Positions 21,330-33,366 of a stretch of 64,000 nucleotides of DNA are shown here, one piece after another. The notes under the pieces were generated by a model, which made no database searches, was not told the origin of the DNA, and worked only from the letters and a program-made list of their open reading frames with translations. Position 1 is the first letter of the stretch; the number at the start of each line of letters is the position of its first letter. Location: contig NC_134138.1 of assembly GCF_033958435.1 (NCBI RefSeq), forward strand, positions 265,647,798 through 265,711,797, read 5' to 3'. Made by a program: the position numbers and the translations under genes. The stretch is from Carettochelys insculpta (Eukaryota; Chordata; Testudines; Carettochelyidae).

Positions 21330-23040
21330 TCCATCCTGTCTACTCTGAGGAAGACACATGAGCCCTTTGGATGCTCCCAAACAATTCCTTGCACTTCTAG
21401 GCACCTGGAAGCACTACTGTTGTCAGAGGAGTGCTCTTTTCATACTCTGTCTCTACTCCTCTTCCCTTCTCGAGTGGACAGACCATTGCTGCTGCCAGCA
21501 GGGGGAGAGGTGTCATGTACTGGTTCACAGACCAGCAAATCTCTACTTTTATCCTACTCCCCCATCCCTACATTCTTAGATATCTTCATGTGAAGATTGG
21601 GACTGGCTCCAGCTTCACAATCTGGGCGCTCTTCACCTCACAGCTAGGTTTTTGGATGGTGCAAGGGGATACACATGGCATGCTTTTCTGTTCTGAGAGA
21701 GAGCTCCTTCTGCCTCCTACGAGGCAAAGTAGATGTGCTTTACCTTATGGGCCCATCACCATCAAAACTGTCTGGGAATGATATGCATATCTGTCATCCT
21801 TGACTACCTTGTTGAACTTGAAATGTTGGGCCTACCCCTCTGTTTCATATGGTATCTCCTTGGTATTGCTCAATACCTTTCTCACCCAATGTCTGGTGCC
21901 TCAGCATTCATACATCTCACCACCGTTGTTTCCTGGAAGATCTGATCAATATTTTCCTGCCAGTTTTAAGTTCCCACCTTTGTGGAACCTTAATCTCATT
22001 CTCTCCAACCTCACAGTGCCCACCGCCGCCCTGCCTTTTGAGTCTGTGACAACATGTTCTTTCATCCATCTTTTCATGAAAGTGATCTTCTCACAGGTTG
22101 TTTCACCTCAGCTAGACAGATTGGCAAATTGGAGGCCATGATGGCAGACCCACCTTCCTCCCCCAAACACTGTCGTCCACAAAGATAGTTTCCTTGTGGC
22201 TGCAACCATTATTCATGCTGAAAGTAGTGTCCAGAATTCCACCCCCGTCGTCTTTTCTAAACCCCAGGCCTTCCACATAGAGAGAATGGTACACTCCTTT
22301 AACCTCACCATGCAGTGGCATTCTCCTTCCAGGGATCTTATGCCTTTATGGTCATTACTGATAAGCTTTCTAGAAAAAAATGCGAGGGGTAAGGCCTCTC
22401 TTCTCAGTGACTTTTCAAATGGGTCTTCCAGTGCATCCACAAATGCTATATGCTCTCCAGTGTGCCACCAAATAGTGGAATCACAGTGCATTCTGTGCAA
22501 GTGTATGCAGCAACATCAGTCTGCCCCATAAATGTCTCATGGCAGGGTATCTGTCATGCTTCAACATGATACTCTACCATAACCCTTCACACCCTCACCT
22601 CAGCTGTGTATATGTCTGTAGGACACTGTTCTACAGGCTATAGTTCCTTGCACATCCTCACACTCACCTCCAGTCTGATCATTGCTCTCCACTCGCCCAT
22701 ATTTAGAATCCATATGGGGCCCATCGCTTGAAGATGGAGGAGGTTTGGTAGCTGTAACTAGAGATTCTTCAAGATGTGTAGTTCCTATTTGGATTCCAGT
22801 ACCTGCCCTCTACCCCACTCTGCCACAGACTAGGCTATTTGGTGGTAAGAGAGATGCTGGAGCAGTGTTAATCAGCACAGCCTATTATAGTTTCAGCTGT
22901 GAACATGATAAAGATTATGACATATGCGGGTCAGCCGACACCGCTGCGTAAGGCACACATGCATATCTTTTGTTAAGAATCCAAATAGGGAACACACATC
23001 TCCAAGAACCGCTGGTTACAGGTGAGTAACCTCTTTTTTG
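21330..23040 (+). mobile_element. DIRS-type element, copy 2 (decayed 3' part)
   Basis: Frameshifted peptides align in order with the recombinase of copy 1: LELEMLGLPL against LDLKKGGLSL, and PLWNLNLILSNLTVP against LSWNLDLVLSMLTGP, then KVIF...SPQLDRLANW in the first-Arg region. The right end has the same inverted-repeat architecture as copy 1 (22750-22796 and 22970-23035). The 5' boundary is unclear and may reach about 20975, with the Penelope piece at 21123 inserted in it. It is much older than copy 1. Confidence 0.65.
22750..23035. repeat. DIRS copy 2 terminal inverted repeats
   Basis: GATTCTTCAAGATGTGTAG ... CCTATTTGGATTCCA at 22765-22797 is inverted at 22970-23022 (GAATCCAAATAGGGAACACA ... 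CATCTCCAAGAACC). The spacer is about 170 bases. The outer copy contains TTACAGGTGAGTAAC. The core GTTCTTnnAGATGTGT is shared with copy 1 although the rest has diverged. Confidence 0.75.
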
Positions 23041-23341
23041 GCATTAATACAATACTGCCATCTCCAAGCATCCAGAAGATATAACTGGATTAAAATAACA
23101 TTTAAAAAAAAGAAATTCTGGATTTTTTTTTAATTTTGCCTTTTGGTTTCAGTCTTTAATTTTATCTCTACAAAAGTAGAAGGTCTACTTTTATTAAATG
23201 AAGTAAGAGATTCTTCCATGATCATAGGACTCAGAAGCTGAGCTTTTGGGAACACCAAATATTGTGAGGTTTATGGTATTCATGAGTGGTGGCAAAACTG
23301 ATTAATATATCTTTACTAGATAGGGTTAAGTTGCAGTGTGA

Positions 23342-23344
<3 letters not shown>

Positions 23345-23379
<35 letters not shown>
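23345..23379. repeat. (TG)n microsatellite
   Basis: An uninterrupted TG dinucleotide run of about 17 units. Confidence 0.95.
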
Positions 23380-23381
<2 letters not shown>

Positions 23382-23404
23382 TAAAATAACATACAGTTGT
23401 ACTC

Positions 23405-23712
23405 CTTAGGCATGGCCTACACTTAAAATGTAGGTTGATGTAGCTGTGTTGTTCAGAGGTGTGAAAAATACCCCTCAGCAACCTAGCTTTACCAGTCTCT
23501 AACTCCAGGTGCGTAGATCTGTGGTGACAAACAATGCTTCTGTCAGCCTAGCAATTGTAGCTTGGGGAAGTGATGATCCTATGCTGATGAGAATTCCCTT
23601 TCTTTCAGCATAGGTTGCGTATATAAACTAGTGTTTTGCCAGTGTAGCTACGTGCAGGGTTGTTCTTGCATACTATGAGGTTGTGCTGATATATGTAGTC
23701 CCTGTGTAGCAG
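23405..23712. mobile_element. MITE remnant of the TGTCTACACT family
   Basis: GGCATGGCCTACACTTAAAA at the left, then AGGTTGATGTAGCTGTGTTG and CAGAGGTGTGAAAAAT blocks that recur in turtle Harbinger-type MITEs; the right side reads ATGTAGTCCCTGTGTAG. Divergent, with no clear target duplication. Confidence 0.5.
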
Positions 23713-25090
23713 GTCTGGCTTTCCAGTTAAAAACTCATCCCCCTGTAAAGATTTAGTGTAAAGGCTGCTGTTTAGGGGCTAAATGTAAGTTGTGATAAGA
23801 GTCTTATATAACTCTTTGCTGTTGGGTGAATTTCACCTTTAGTAATATCTCTTAAAAAGAAATGGAATAATACAAAAATGGCAACAATTGATACATTTGA
23901 AGTGTACAGTCTATTGTAACACCTGGTGGGGATTGTTTCACAAGGCCAGAGGATTTTTGGTTATTTATTTCATTTCCTGCTGCTCCTGGCTTTGGCTACT
24001 ACTACAAGTGACAGAGTGAGTTTTGCAGTTTTCTTTAACTTTTCAGCATCCTTATCTGCGTCATTTAAATTATCATTGGAGTCCCACCCCCCCTTTTTTT
24101 TTCTCCTTGCAGTTCATGCACTGAAAATAGGGTTGATCAGTTTGATTCCTCCTTAGATTGTTGCACTGAAAATTTCAAATTTGGGATGGGTAGTAATTTT
24201 AGGAGAGAAATTTTCTGAGTTTCTGACAGAGCTAAAGTGGAAGTGTTAAATCTTTGACTAGTGTTTACATCAAAGAAAATATTTTATGAGAAAATTGAGC
24301 TACTTGGGAACCTAAGGCTAATATTAGAATGCAAGCGTTTCTTGCATCAGTTAATTAAGTATCTTTGGGTCTCCTCTAGCTTTTAGATCTAATTCTGTTT
24401 AAAAATATTTATTGGAACTTTAAGTCTCCCTATAGTACTGTGAAAATGCTCACTGTCCTTACAAATATAGAGGAAGTATTCAGTATTGTAATAATAGGGC
24501 TAAAGCCAGGTCAGAAATATTTAGGAATAAACATATGAGAGGGAAAAATTTAAGCGTACATACTGAAATCTGAGCAATGGATTATACTGCTCCTATCTGA
24601 TATTTTTCCCCTTTATGACAAAACTAGGAAGTTTTTAAATGTGCAAATTTAAGACAGATGCTCGAGATCTCATTATTTAAAATTGTGATAGGTCAAGGAT
24701 TATTTTAAACTGATTAAGCATTGTGTGAACATGAGTAAAATTACTACAGTTGATTTTCTTTTGTTGTTTTGTCAGTTGACATTTTAGGTACCAGAATCTG
24801 ATTTATTTGTTTAAACAAAATTTTCCTTTTGGTTTCTTTGCTTTAAATGCTCATTGTGTTTGGAGCAGTTCTTCCTTAATGAATTATGTTTCTGTGACTA
24901 TAGCTGTTCTTTTAAACATGAATGGTATGATGTATTTTTTCTGTCTGTTCCCCCCCCCCCGGTCAAAAAAAAAAAAGCAGTGTGGGGGAAAAAGGTTGGT
25001 GGGACTATCATGTCAAAAAACCTAGGAATGGCTAGGCCATTGGTGTACTGAGATAACTGTCTAGCAGTAATGCTATCAAGTATTGTCTGC
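23713..25090. other. Intronic sequence; C-run and A-run at 24951-24976
   Basis: AT-rich sequence with one notable tract, about ten C followed by GGTC and about twelve A. No gene or repeat family is recognised otherwise. Confidence 0.5.
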
Positions 25091-25579
25091 TTTATATTCA
25101 TCTGTTTGTAGTCTTACACTTCAGTGGTTACAGCAGCACAGCTAGCATACTGTAGTGTAGACTCTTCTTACATTGGTGGAAGAGTTTTTTCTGTCCAGCT
25201 AGATAGTTTACATCTCCAAGAGGCACCAGGAGGTTAACAGAATAATTCTTCTGTTCACGCAGTAGTGTTTACAGTGAGGAGTAGGTAACTCTAATTAAAT
25301 TACACAGGGTGCAAATATTTTTATAGTCCGCTGAGTGGTGTAATGAAGTCAATCTAACTTTTAGATATAGAGCAGGCCTCTGATTGTAAGCTCCATCCAT
25401 TTTTCTTCTTCTTCGTCTGCACAGTGCCAGTCATCGTGTGCTTTGTTTATGCTTAGGTCTTCTAGTGGCTATAGTAGTACAAATAACAGCAGTGGTCTCT
25501 TTGTAGTGGTGATGGGGAGGTTGAGGTACAGAGCGCTGAAATGCTGGCATCCCTACTGAAGCAAGAGTTAAGGCTGTGA
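25091..25579. other. Probable MITE fragment and unassigned sequence
   Basis: GTAGTGTAGACTCTTCTTAC and ACATCTCCAAGAGGCACCAG near 25150-25235 resemble the inner part of TGTCTACACT-family MITEs; ends were not found. Confidence 0.35.
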
Positions 25580-25999
25580 TATGTTGTCTGATGTCTGGGC
25601 TGCACTGCAAAGTTAGGTTGATGTAGGCTGCCATGCATTGACCTACTTGTGCTGTGTATACGCTTAAATTTGTCTTCCACCAAAGTAAGTGACATATTAC
25701 ATTGATGGAGTAACACTAGTCCCCCAAGTGACATTGAGCTATGGTTGATGTACTGATGTCCAGAGAGTACAAGTGTAGGGGCTGCATTAGTTATTGTGAC
25801 CTGGTGGTCCTCTGACAGTGGTCCCACAGTGCCTGACACTTGTGGTGACAGGTATAAATTCCTCTCCCCGGGGGCTTAGAAGGTGTCCCTCCCTTCTAAA
25901 GCTTGGCAGATTTCGAAATGCTGTGCCTGGTTGTCCAGTTTGGCAAGCACACCTAGCAGGTGTGTTACGTGCATCTGCCCAGCTGCCAATGCCAGCTAG

Positions 26000-26530
26000 C
26001 CACTCCAGACATGCTGCATTGGAGTGACAATGAGGTCCTGTGAAGATCCTCGGTTTCCTGTCCCTCTGGGGAAAGAGGCTGTGCGAGCATGGCTACAGAC
26101 CACGTATAGAAACATGTACATCGACAAGCAGATTGCATGGGAGTGAAGGGGTATGAGAGCGGTTGGCAGCAGTGCTGCTTGAAGCAAAGGAGCTGCTTCA
26201 GACATATCAGAAGCCAGGGGGGTCAAAAATTGATCTGGTGCCAAGTCACAGACCTGGCACTTTTCCAAAGAGTTGCATGACCTGCTTGGCTAAGACACCC
26301 ACCACCCACATACCGCCATGGATACTTCCAAGGAGACTGGACCATAGGCCTTTGGGGTGAACAGCCAGAAGGCGTGAAGGAGGAAGAAAAGCTGAATGGG
26401 GACAGGTGATCAGGAGGTACAACTATGTCTCGAGCCAAGATCTATTGGAGACTCCACTGCAGTCCAATCTGTCCTGCAATTTGAGCATGGACGAGCTTGA
26501 TGCCCAGGGAGAAACCCCAGGTGAGTGTGT
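26000..26530 (+). pseudogene. Harbinger Myb/SANT-like DNA-binding protein, broken
   Basis: Read across frameshifts, the plus strand gives HWSDNEVL, then SLWGKRLCEHGY, IETCTSTS, QQCCLK and AKELLQTYQKPGGSK. The order and spacing fit the Myb/SANT-like domain of the Harbinger accessory gene and its ZSCAN20/29-like relatives: Trp near the start, a W-GEE-like second helix, then QQCR-K-KELRQAYQK. Stops follow directly after the first helix and near 26140. An acidic tail resembling the family continues to about 26530. Identification depends on reading through breaks, so it is moderate. Confidence 0.55.
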
Positions 26531-27992
26531 AACAGTGTTTCCCATTACAATGATGTACTGGTGATGCCCTAAACTTAATAGAGAACAAAAGCTATTACAA
26601 CAGAGATGTAGCATTAGTATCTGCTTTTAGTTCCCCTGTGGAGTAGGTTGGGGGGGTGGGCATGTGGAGCACTTTGTTTACGAGCACAAGGAAGCACCTT
26701 GAATCCCCCAAGAGCTCTCACTGAAACTTTCACAGACGGACTTTGCAGTCCTCTCCCAAAGGTTTCCAGGACTGATCACCTTATTTCTTCCTCTGCAGTA
26801 GGATGTTTTCCCATGTCAGTCAGCGATAATTTTGGCAGGCTCCATTGCAGTAAACAGGCTATCAGCATACAGGCTTGGGCAGCATTGGGACTCCCACGGT
26901 AACAGCTGTGCTCTCTGTGCTTTGGTTACCTTTAGGAATGAGATCAGCTAAAATTGCCACAGTTTGTGGAAAGTGATGGCAGTATTCAGTGTTATTGCCC
27001 TATGCTCCTGGTTTCATGCAACTGAGCAACTCCCTCCTCATTTCCCTCACCATTCTCACTTGGCTAGAGCTGTGAGTGATGCATTGCACAAGCACTCTGA
27101 AGCATGTCTTGTTTAAAACTTCAGGGGAGCGCCGAATGGGAGTTCTAAATCTTAACTTTCTCTTTCCGTTGTGACTATACAGTATTGGCAATGGTACCTC
27201 TGTGTTTATCTGCAGCTGCTTCTGTTGTGGCCTTGTGGTGCTCCTTCTCCATCCCTGTGGACAGCTGAACCAGATGAGGAGGAGAAAGAAGATGACTTGA
27301 GATGACGTGCTCTGTTGAGATCCTGCAAGCCAGGCTGCATCAGACAGTGAAAAGAGGGAGTGGAGGATAAACAGTGCATATTGCTTGGGGAAAGGACAAG
27401 AGCATGGAGTCCCAAGAGGAAAAAGAAAGGGGAGATGCGTCAGGACATAACGGGGCTTTTCTGACACAGACAGATACTGCATACTCTTGTGGACCTACAG
27501 GTTTAACAGTCTTGAGCTCACTTCCCTACTCAGTCAGAGGAGAATTCTATTACTGTATCTCCTTGCCACTCTTCTCAGTGTACCATGTGGCATCAAGAGT
27601 TGCATCACTACCACTATCATTCTGCCCCAGCAGAGCATTAAGGACAACTACAGCTTCATGTGCACTGACCTGTGGGAGGAATGTATACAGAGATAAAATG
27701 GGCAAAAATGTTTCTTCCCTGGTTAAGATCAGTTTTACTTATTAAATTTTTAATGTATTTGACTTTTAATTGCACAGATTTTTCTTTGTGTTGGTTTTGT
27801 TAATGAATAAATTTTTATTTGGAAGTGATCAGTTTATTAGTTCACAACATATGCTGCAAGAGTGTAATAATCATAAATGTAAAGCAAGTACCACAGATTT
27901 AATAGATTGTTGATGATGCACATACTTAATATGACACTAAACACCACACAATTTTTAATAGGCCACAACAGATAGAGCATAATATACTACAG

Positions 27993-28517
27993 CAGTGGTG
28001 GCCAATCCGCAGCTCTTTCAGCACTTAAATATGGCTCTGGCTTGGAGCTATGTGCCAGGCGTGCCCTCTGCCACTGTTCAAGCATCCCAGCGCTTGGTGG
28101 GAGAAGCTCATAGTGGTGGTGGTGGTGGCGGCGGCAGCGGCTCTGGTGAGTTGACAGCATCAAGTTTGAGGAGGGGTCTGGGGTTGCCTGGCTCCGAGGG
28201 AGAGGGAGGGGAAAAACATTGGATTAGAGCAGGAGTGCGGGGGGGCTTTCTGGCTCTGTGGGGGAGGGATGGAGGGATTGGTTTATAGTGGGGAATTGGA
28301 GGTGACTGGTTCTGGAGGAGAAGATGGGGACTGGGTTAGCGTGGGGGGCAGGGAGTGCCTGGCTCTGGTGGAGGGGAAGGGCATTGGGACACGCATTCTA
28401 TATTTATGATTATCTATCTAGATACAATAATATCTATATATAAAAATAAATATAGAATATGTTGCTCTTACCACTCTTATCTCTGGCGTTTAGTCCCTAA
28501 CTGGTTGGCCACCCCTG
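27993..28517. mobile_element. hAT non-autonomous transposon nested in Harbinger
   Basis: The left end CAGTGGTGGCCAATC and right end GGTTGGCCACCCCTG are inverted. The flanks TACTACAG (27985-27992) and TACTACAA (28518-28525) agree at 7 of 8 bases. The interior is GC-rich with a GGT/GGC run at 28116-28141. No transposase is present. Confidence 0.8.
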
Positions 28518-28639
28518 TACTACAACTTGTTACTGTATCTCACTGTTCAGATGCTGTTTTAAACCCTTCCTGAGCTGTATAATTTTGCATTGAGCTCTTC
28601 TAATCACTCTCTTGCTTGGCTGTTGAAACTCATCAGACA

Positions 28640-29330
28640 GCTATTTCACCTCTTCTCTGTGTCCTGACAGCAACTTCTTCCCCTTTGCTTCACAGATATT
28701 CTGCAGGACACACGAGGCAGCTATAACCACTGGGATGTATTTTTCATTAAGATCCAGTCTTGGGAGTGAACAATGCCATCATCCCTTAAGTCTGTCAAAA
28801 CCACATTCAGTTGTCATGCTGCACCTGCTGACTCGGTAGTTGAGTCTTTCCTTGGTGCTGTCAAGTTGGCACATGTACAGTTTTACATGCCATGGAAACA
28901 GGAGACAGGCTGGGTCCTCTAGGATCACCACTGACATTTCAACATCACCATTGATAATCCTCTGGTTGGGAAAGAAGTCTCTGATTGTAGCTTTCTCTAA
29001 ACAGTCCTCTGTTCTTAAAGGTGTGAGCATCATATATCCTTTTTGACCAGCCAGCATTGATGTCAGTGAAGTGTCCCCAGTGATCTACCATACTTACATA
29101 ACCATAGAAAAGCTGACCCTTCTGTTGATCTGCTCTGAGGCAAAGTAGTCAAGTGTCAAAATATGGATATATATGCTGTCTGTCATCCCACCACAGTTTG
29201 GGAATCTCACTGCTATATTTACATCTACTATGTCCTGCACTTTACCAAGAGTTACAATCCTGTGTAACAGGAGGCCATGAATGGGCTTGCACTCTTGTGT
29301 GACAGTGGTTCTCTGCAGTGGATTTTCCAA
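28640..29330 (-). pseudogene. PIF/Harbinger DDE transposase, broken
   Basis: Read on the minus strand: RFPNCGGMTDSIYI (first catalytic Asp at 29178-29180), then VDHWGHFTDINAGW (second Asp at 29062-29064), FFPNQRIINGD, LFPWHVKLYM, RLNYRVSRCSMTTECGFDRL (catalytic Glu at 28806-28808), and after a stop WHCSLPRLD ... VVIAASCVLQNICEAKG. All three catalytic acids are preserved. The stop after RLKG is TGA where the family has Arg (CGA), a CpG decay. At least two frameshifts occur between the Asp residues and after the second. This is the cut-and-paste enzyme of the element; HARBI1 is its domesticated relative, but the breaks and flanking ends argue against a host gene here. Confidence 0.8.
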
Positions 29331-29989
29331 CTCCAAACTGACTTCCTGCTCATTTGTAGGAATCTGGTATTGCAAGTTTCCACCATGCAATTGCTACTTG
29401 CTTCTCTACTCTCAGTGCAGCTGTCAGATTGGCCATTCTTTGTGATTCAGTTCTTATAGTTCTTTAAATATCGAAGGATTGTTCTCCTGTTCTTGCAACA
29501 TATATGACAGTAGTGTGGAGCTGGGCAGCTTCTGTGCTTATGTTAGAGGTCCTGGACAGTGAGGATGGTCATGGTAGTTCATGGGATTTTTGGAAAAGAC
29601 ATGAAAATTTGTGGGATGTAGATAGTTGTGCTAAGAAACTGAACACTTGCTCCTGCGTTATTTTTTCTATGCTACCATTCATTGCCAAAACTTCCAAAAA
29701 GACACTGTGCTAGGTGTTGGTGGGTTGCATGCTGGAACACCACAGTATGCACCAACACTAGCACTCCTGTTGAGAATGTGCAGCACTGATGGACGGAGCC
29801 AAGTGTGAACATACACAAGCGATATACTAACTGGCAGTTTTATGCTGAGAGAACCTGCTTTGACCAAAGATTGTTGTGTAGACGTGGCCTGAGTTGCTCT
29901 CTGTGTGACTGCATGAATAGAGTACTTACAGCCCTAGGCGTGGTAACTTAATTCTCTTGCTGCTTTGAGGGTTGTTTTTTAAGTTAAGG

Positions 29990-30310
29990 ATCCAATTTTA
30001 TCATGGATGCCACGACGACTTTGGCTTCAGCCCTCTGCAGAAGTGGACCTGGAACAGCTGGCAGCCCCAGCTTCTAGAGTAGTGGTTCAGGCTGAGTCAA
30101 TGCCTGGGGATGCTGGATCTTCTGAAGCAATGGTAGTGCTGGATCCCTTCTGAAGGAGGAGCAGTGGCTGATGGTCTCCTTCCCAGCCCGTGCCCCTCAC
30201 CCAAGCTAGTAAAAGTCAAGCATAGGTCACAGGCTCCATGAATTTTTGTCTGCAGTCTTTTACTAACAATATCTGTGACAGAATCTTAGCCTTATTCATT
30301 ATATATAGAC
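29990..30310. repeat. Possible hAT-like repeat remnant
   Basis: GTCACAGGCTCCATGAATTT and CTTTTACTAACAATATCTGT ... GACAGAATCTTAGCC resemble a widespread non-autonomous repeat whose relative lies at 40378-40853. Boundaries not resolved. Confidence 0.3.
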
Positions 30311-33300
30311 CAGCGTTAACTCCTCTTCACCGTAAAGTTTTCATGTGTTCATGGTTTGGGTTCTGTTTAATTTTCCCCGAAACTGGTATTTTGTTCAGTT
30401 CAGGTGGGTCTGAATAGAACATTGTCTTGAACCCCCCTAAATTAGGGGAAGTAGAGAGCTAATCTCTGCAGCATTATTGCATCTTGAGTTCTCTGTGACA
30501 GCATTTTGAGGATAGCCTCTTTTGTTGATAAGGGATTAAAATATTTCTGCCCACAATGCAAAAGAATCACTTGTTTAGAAGAAAATATATGCTACGAAGA
30601 GCCTTAATTCAGTTCAACACTTTTGTTCATTTTTTGGCTAGAGGATTTAGTGTTAAAGTTCCACATCAGCGTGCAGATCTCAGACCTGGTGCGGATAATG
30701 CAACCAGTTATTTGAGGAGACAGAATTATTAGAAATACAGTTACTCAGACAATCTGTTAACCAAGTTTTTTTCCCCGTACTGATGATTATCCTTATAATT
30801 AAAAATCATATGGCTAATTTTCAGAAAGAAGAGCTGATAACCCAATATTTGGATTCAGTCTTCTTTTTTTTAATTATCTGCAAAGCTCTCTACAAAACCA
30901 GTTTTAGTTCTCATTATGTCCATAATTTAAGTAAATAGAAACAAATTCCCTGAGCAGTGGAAAATACCATGTGTCTTGAAAGTATTTATTATCTATTATG
31001 CACTTCTTAATGTTCTTGAGTAGTGCATGAAGTCCTGAAATAGTAACTTTATTAAAAGTTTAACTGAATAATCAAAAGGAAAAGTTTACAATAATAGGTT
31101 CAGTACTTGAATTAATGCTCTGCAAAACAACCGAAAGCTTGTGTAACAAGGTAATCAAAGCTTGTATAAAAATTACTTAATAAAAAACAAACATCAGTTT
31201 CAGATTTTGCATTTATGTAGACTTTTAACCATTGAGTTGTCTCTTATATCTTCTTTGAAACATTAAATTATTGTTGCAAGTTTTGTGGGTTTTTTTAACT
31301 TTTTCTTTGGAAACTAGCATAGGCATTTTATATCTCTTTGCATTATAATACAGTATTATAACATGTCTTCTGATAGTGTAAAGTGCTGAAACCTAACTGT
31401 ATTTGCAAGGTGTTTTGTAGGATATGTGTGGATGTGAGAGCTGCATAAGAATGCCAGATATAGGTACATTTTCCACTGAAAAGAAGCAAACATATCTAAT
31501 TAGTTCAAACCTCTAATTTTGCTTGTTAGGAAGTTGCTAAGATGTAATGGCAGGATTTTAAAAGTTAACACTGAAATAAAGCCTTTAAAAATGTATAGGA
31601 TATGTTCTTAGTATTTTGTGTATTCATGTATACTTATACCAATAACATACATTTCACAATTTTATATACCTTCTGAAATAGATAGAGAATATTTTCAACT
31701 GGTCAGTGAACTATTCCGGACAAAATGGTGTTGTGAAGAATAGTTATGTAGGGAGAAAATTTTTGAACTAATCGGTTCTTTTTGAAATGCTGGAAAATGC
31801 TGTTCTCTTTTGTTTCATGGAACCATTGCTTAAGTTCTGTTATTGCTGGGAAGTTGGTAGAAAAGTAAATAGGGTGGTAGTGAGAGCTATTACCACTGTT
31901 ACATGGTTGCTTTTGAGTACTTTTTAGTGCCTCTGTTTTTATGTTGTTTCTGGTAACTTCATCTAGAAGCACATTACGTGGTATGTGTACGTGAAATGCC
32001 TCTGAACTACTTGGTGAATGTGAGAATGGGAAGTGCCAAGTGCCTAGGTTATGCACATGGCGAAAAACTGCAAAGAAGATAACATGAAAATATATATTTT
32101 TGTTCTTCTCCACACTTCTTTAATAGTCTGTGTCTTACAAGCCCATTAATCAACAGTTGACTTGTCTAGATTTTGTTTTTCTTTTGGGAGGAAATAGGGT
32201 GAACCATGGGGAAAAACTGTCTAGGAGCAGGATGAGAAAGTGCATTCAGTTGAGGACCATTGACAGATTTTGATCTTTTAATACCAAAAGGACCTAAATT
32301 TAGAAAAGTTACTTCCCCTCTTCCCTCTTTAAAGTAGTCATAACAATACTAATAATAAATAAAATAACTAATTCCAGTTAATGTCATTGCTGGTTAGATT
32401 TAGAATTTAATTATGTTTTGCAGAGGGTGCTTAAATGAGAAATAAGTCAACAAATGTCTTCCTCTCCCAATAATGCATGAAGGCTACGTCTTGTTTATTT
32501 TTCTTTTAAAAAGGTGGAAAATCATTTAGATAGCATGAAACTGGTCACTAAAACTTGTATTTCATAGACAACTGTTCAAGCATAATCAAAATTTGGAACG
32601 AATAATTTGGGGGTGGGCAGGAAGCCAAAGATGCACCATCTAGTGAGAGAGCCCATAAAAACAATCTCTTTTTCACCCATGCGTTTTGTCAAATATCTAA
32701 ATTTGTCAGTTGCTTCTCAGGGAATGCAATTACTGACTCAGTCCAGTTTTACAGACTTGCTTCTTCCTGGGGGGTTAATTTGTACAGTCCTTTGGGTGCT
32801 GTTATCATAATCGCTTACGTTTCGGGTAATAAGGGTGACTTATTTATTTTTTATTTTAAATTGCAATAGTGGTTTTGCCATGTGTGCATTTGGGACTTTT
32901 CTCTTCCTATTGTGACACTAACAAAAACAAAGCCAAGAAACTCTAAAGCAAAGACTTATTTTTTCATTAAAAACAAACAAACAAACAACAACCTGTTCAT
33001 TGTGTCTGGTGCATCATGAGTGGGAATGAAAAATGTGGTGGATTTCAGACTATTTTGGTCTTGATTTTAATTCCTTTACTCTCCTACATAAACAATAGTG
33101 TTTAAATGTGACCCGAGAGCTCGCCTTGCTATGAAACACGTAACGTTCTCGTATGGAATATTCTGCTTCAGCAGTATACTCAACAGAGCATTGACCAAAA
33201 TAACTCTTTTCAAATTCTGCGCCGGTTGTTGTAGTTCCTGAGCATCTGATGTGGTACAGGATGGAACATTTTCATTGGCCTGCTCAGTTAGTCTAGTACA

Positions 33301-33366
33301 GAGAAATTATTTTAATGTAATTCTTTTGTGCATAATAAAGCTGTGTAGGAAAGAGCAAGTTCTTTC
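30311..33366. other. Long repeat-free intronic stretch
   Basis: About 3 kb of AT-rich sequence in which I find no transposon end, no coding frame with a family signature and no RNA gene. It is the longest unassigned interval in the window. Confidence 0.5.

Larger units (their letters stand above)
25580..29893. mobile_element. PIF/Harbinger transposon with both genes, decayed, 4.3 kb
   Basis: The left end near 25595 (GGGCTGCACTGCAAAGTTAG) and right end near 29890 (TTGTGTAGACGTGGCC) are weakly inverted. Inside, a Myb/SANT-like frame on the plus strand (about 26000-26530) faces a DDE transposase on the minus strand (about 28640-29330). Convergent transposase and Myb-like genes are the standard Harbinger layout; the Myb-like protein helps import and DNA binding. 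Both frames are broken. A hAT element at 27993-28517 inserted later. The 3-base target duplication could not be fixed. Confidence 0.7.

Noticed and set aside
28779..29390. A host HARBI1-like gene
   Set aside because: Catalytic acids are present, but stops, frameshifts, nearby transposon ends and the accompanying Myb-like relic indicate a dead transposon.
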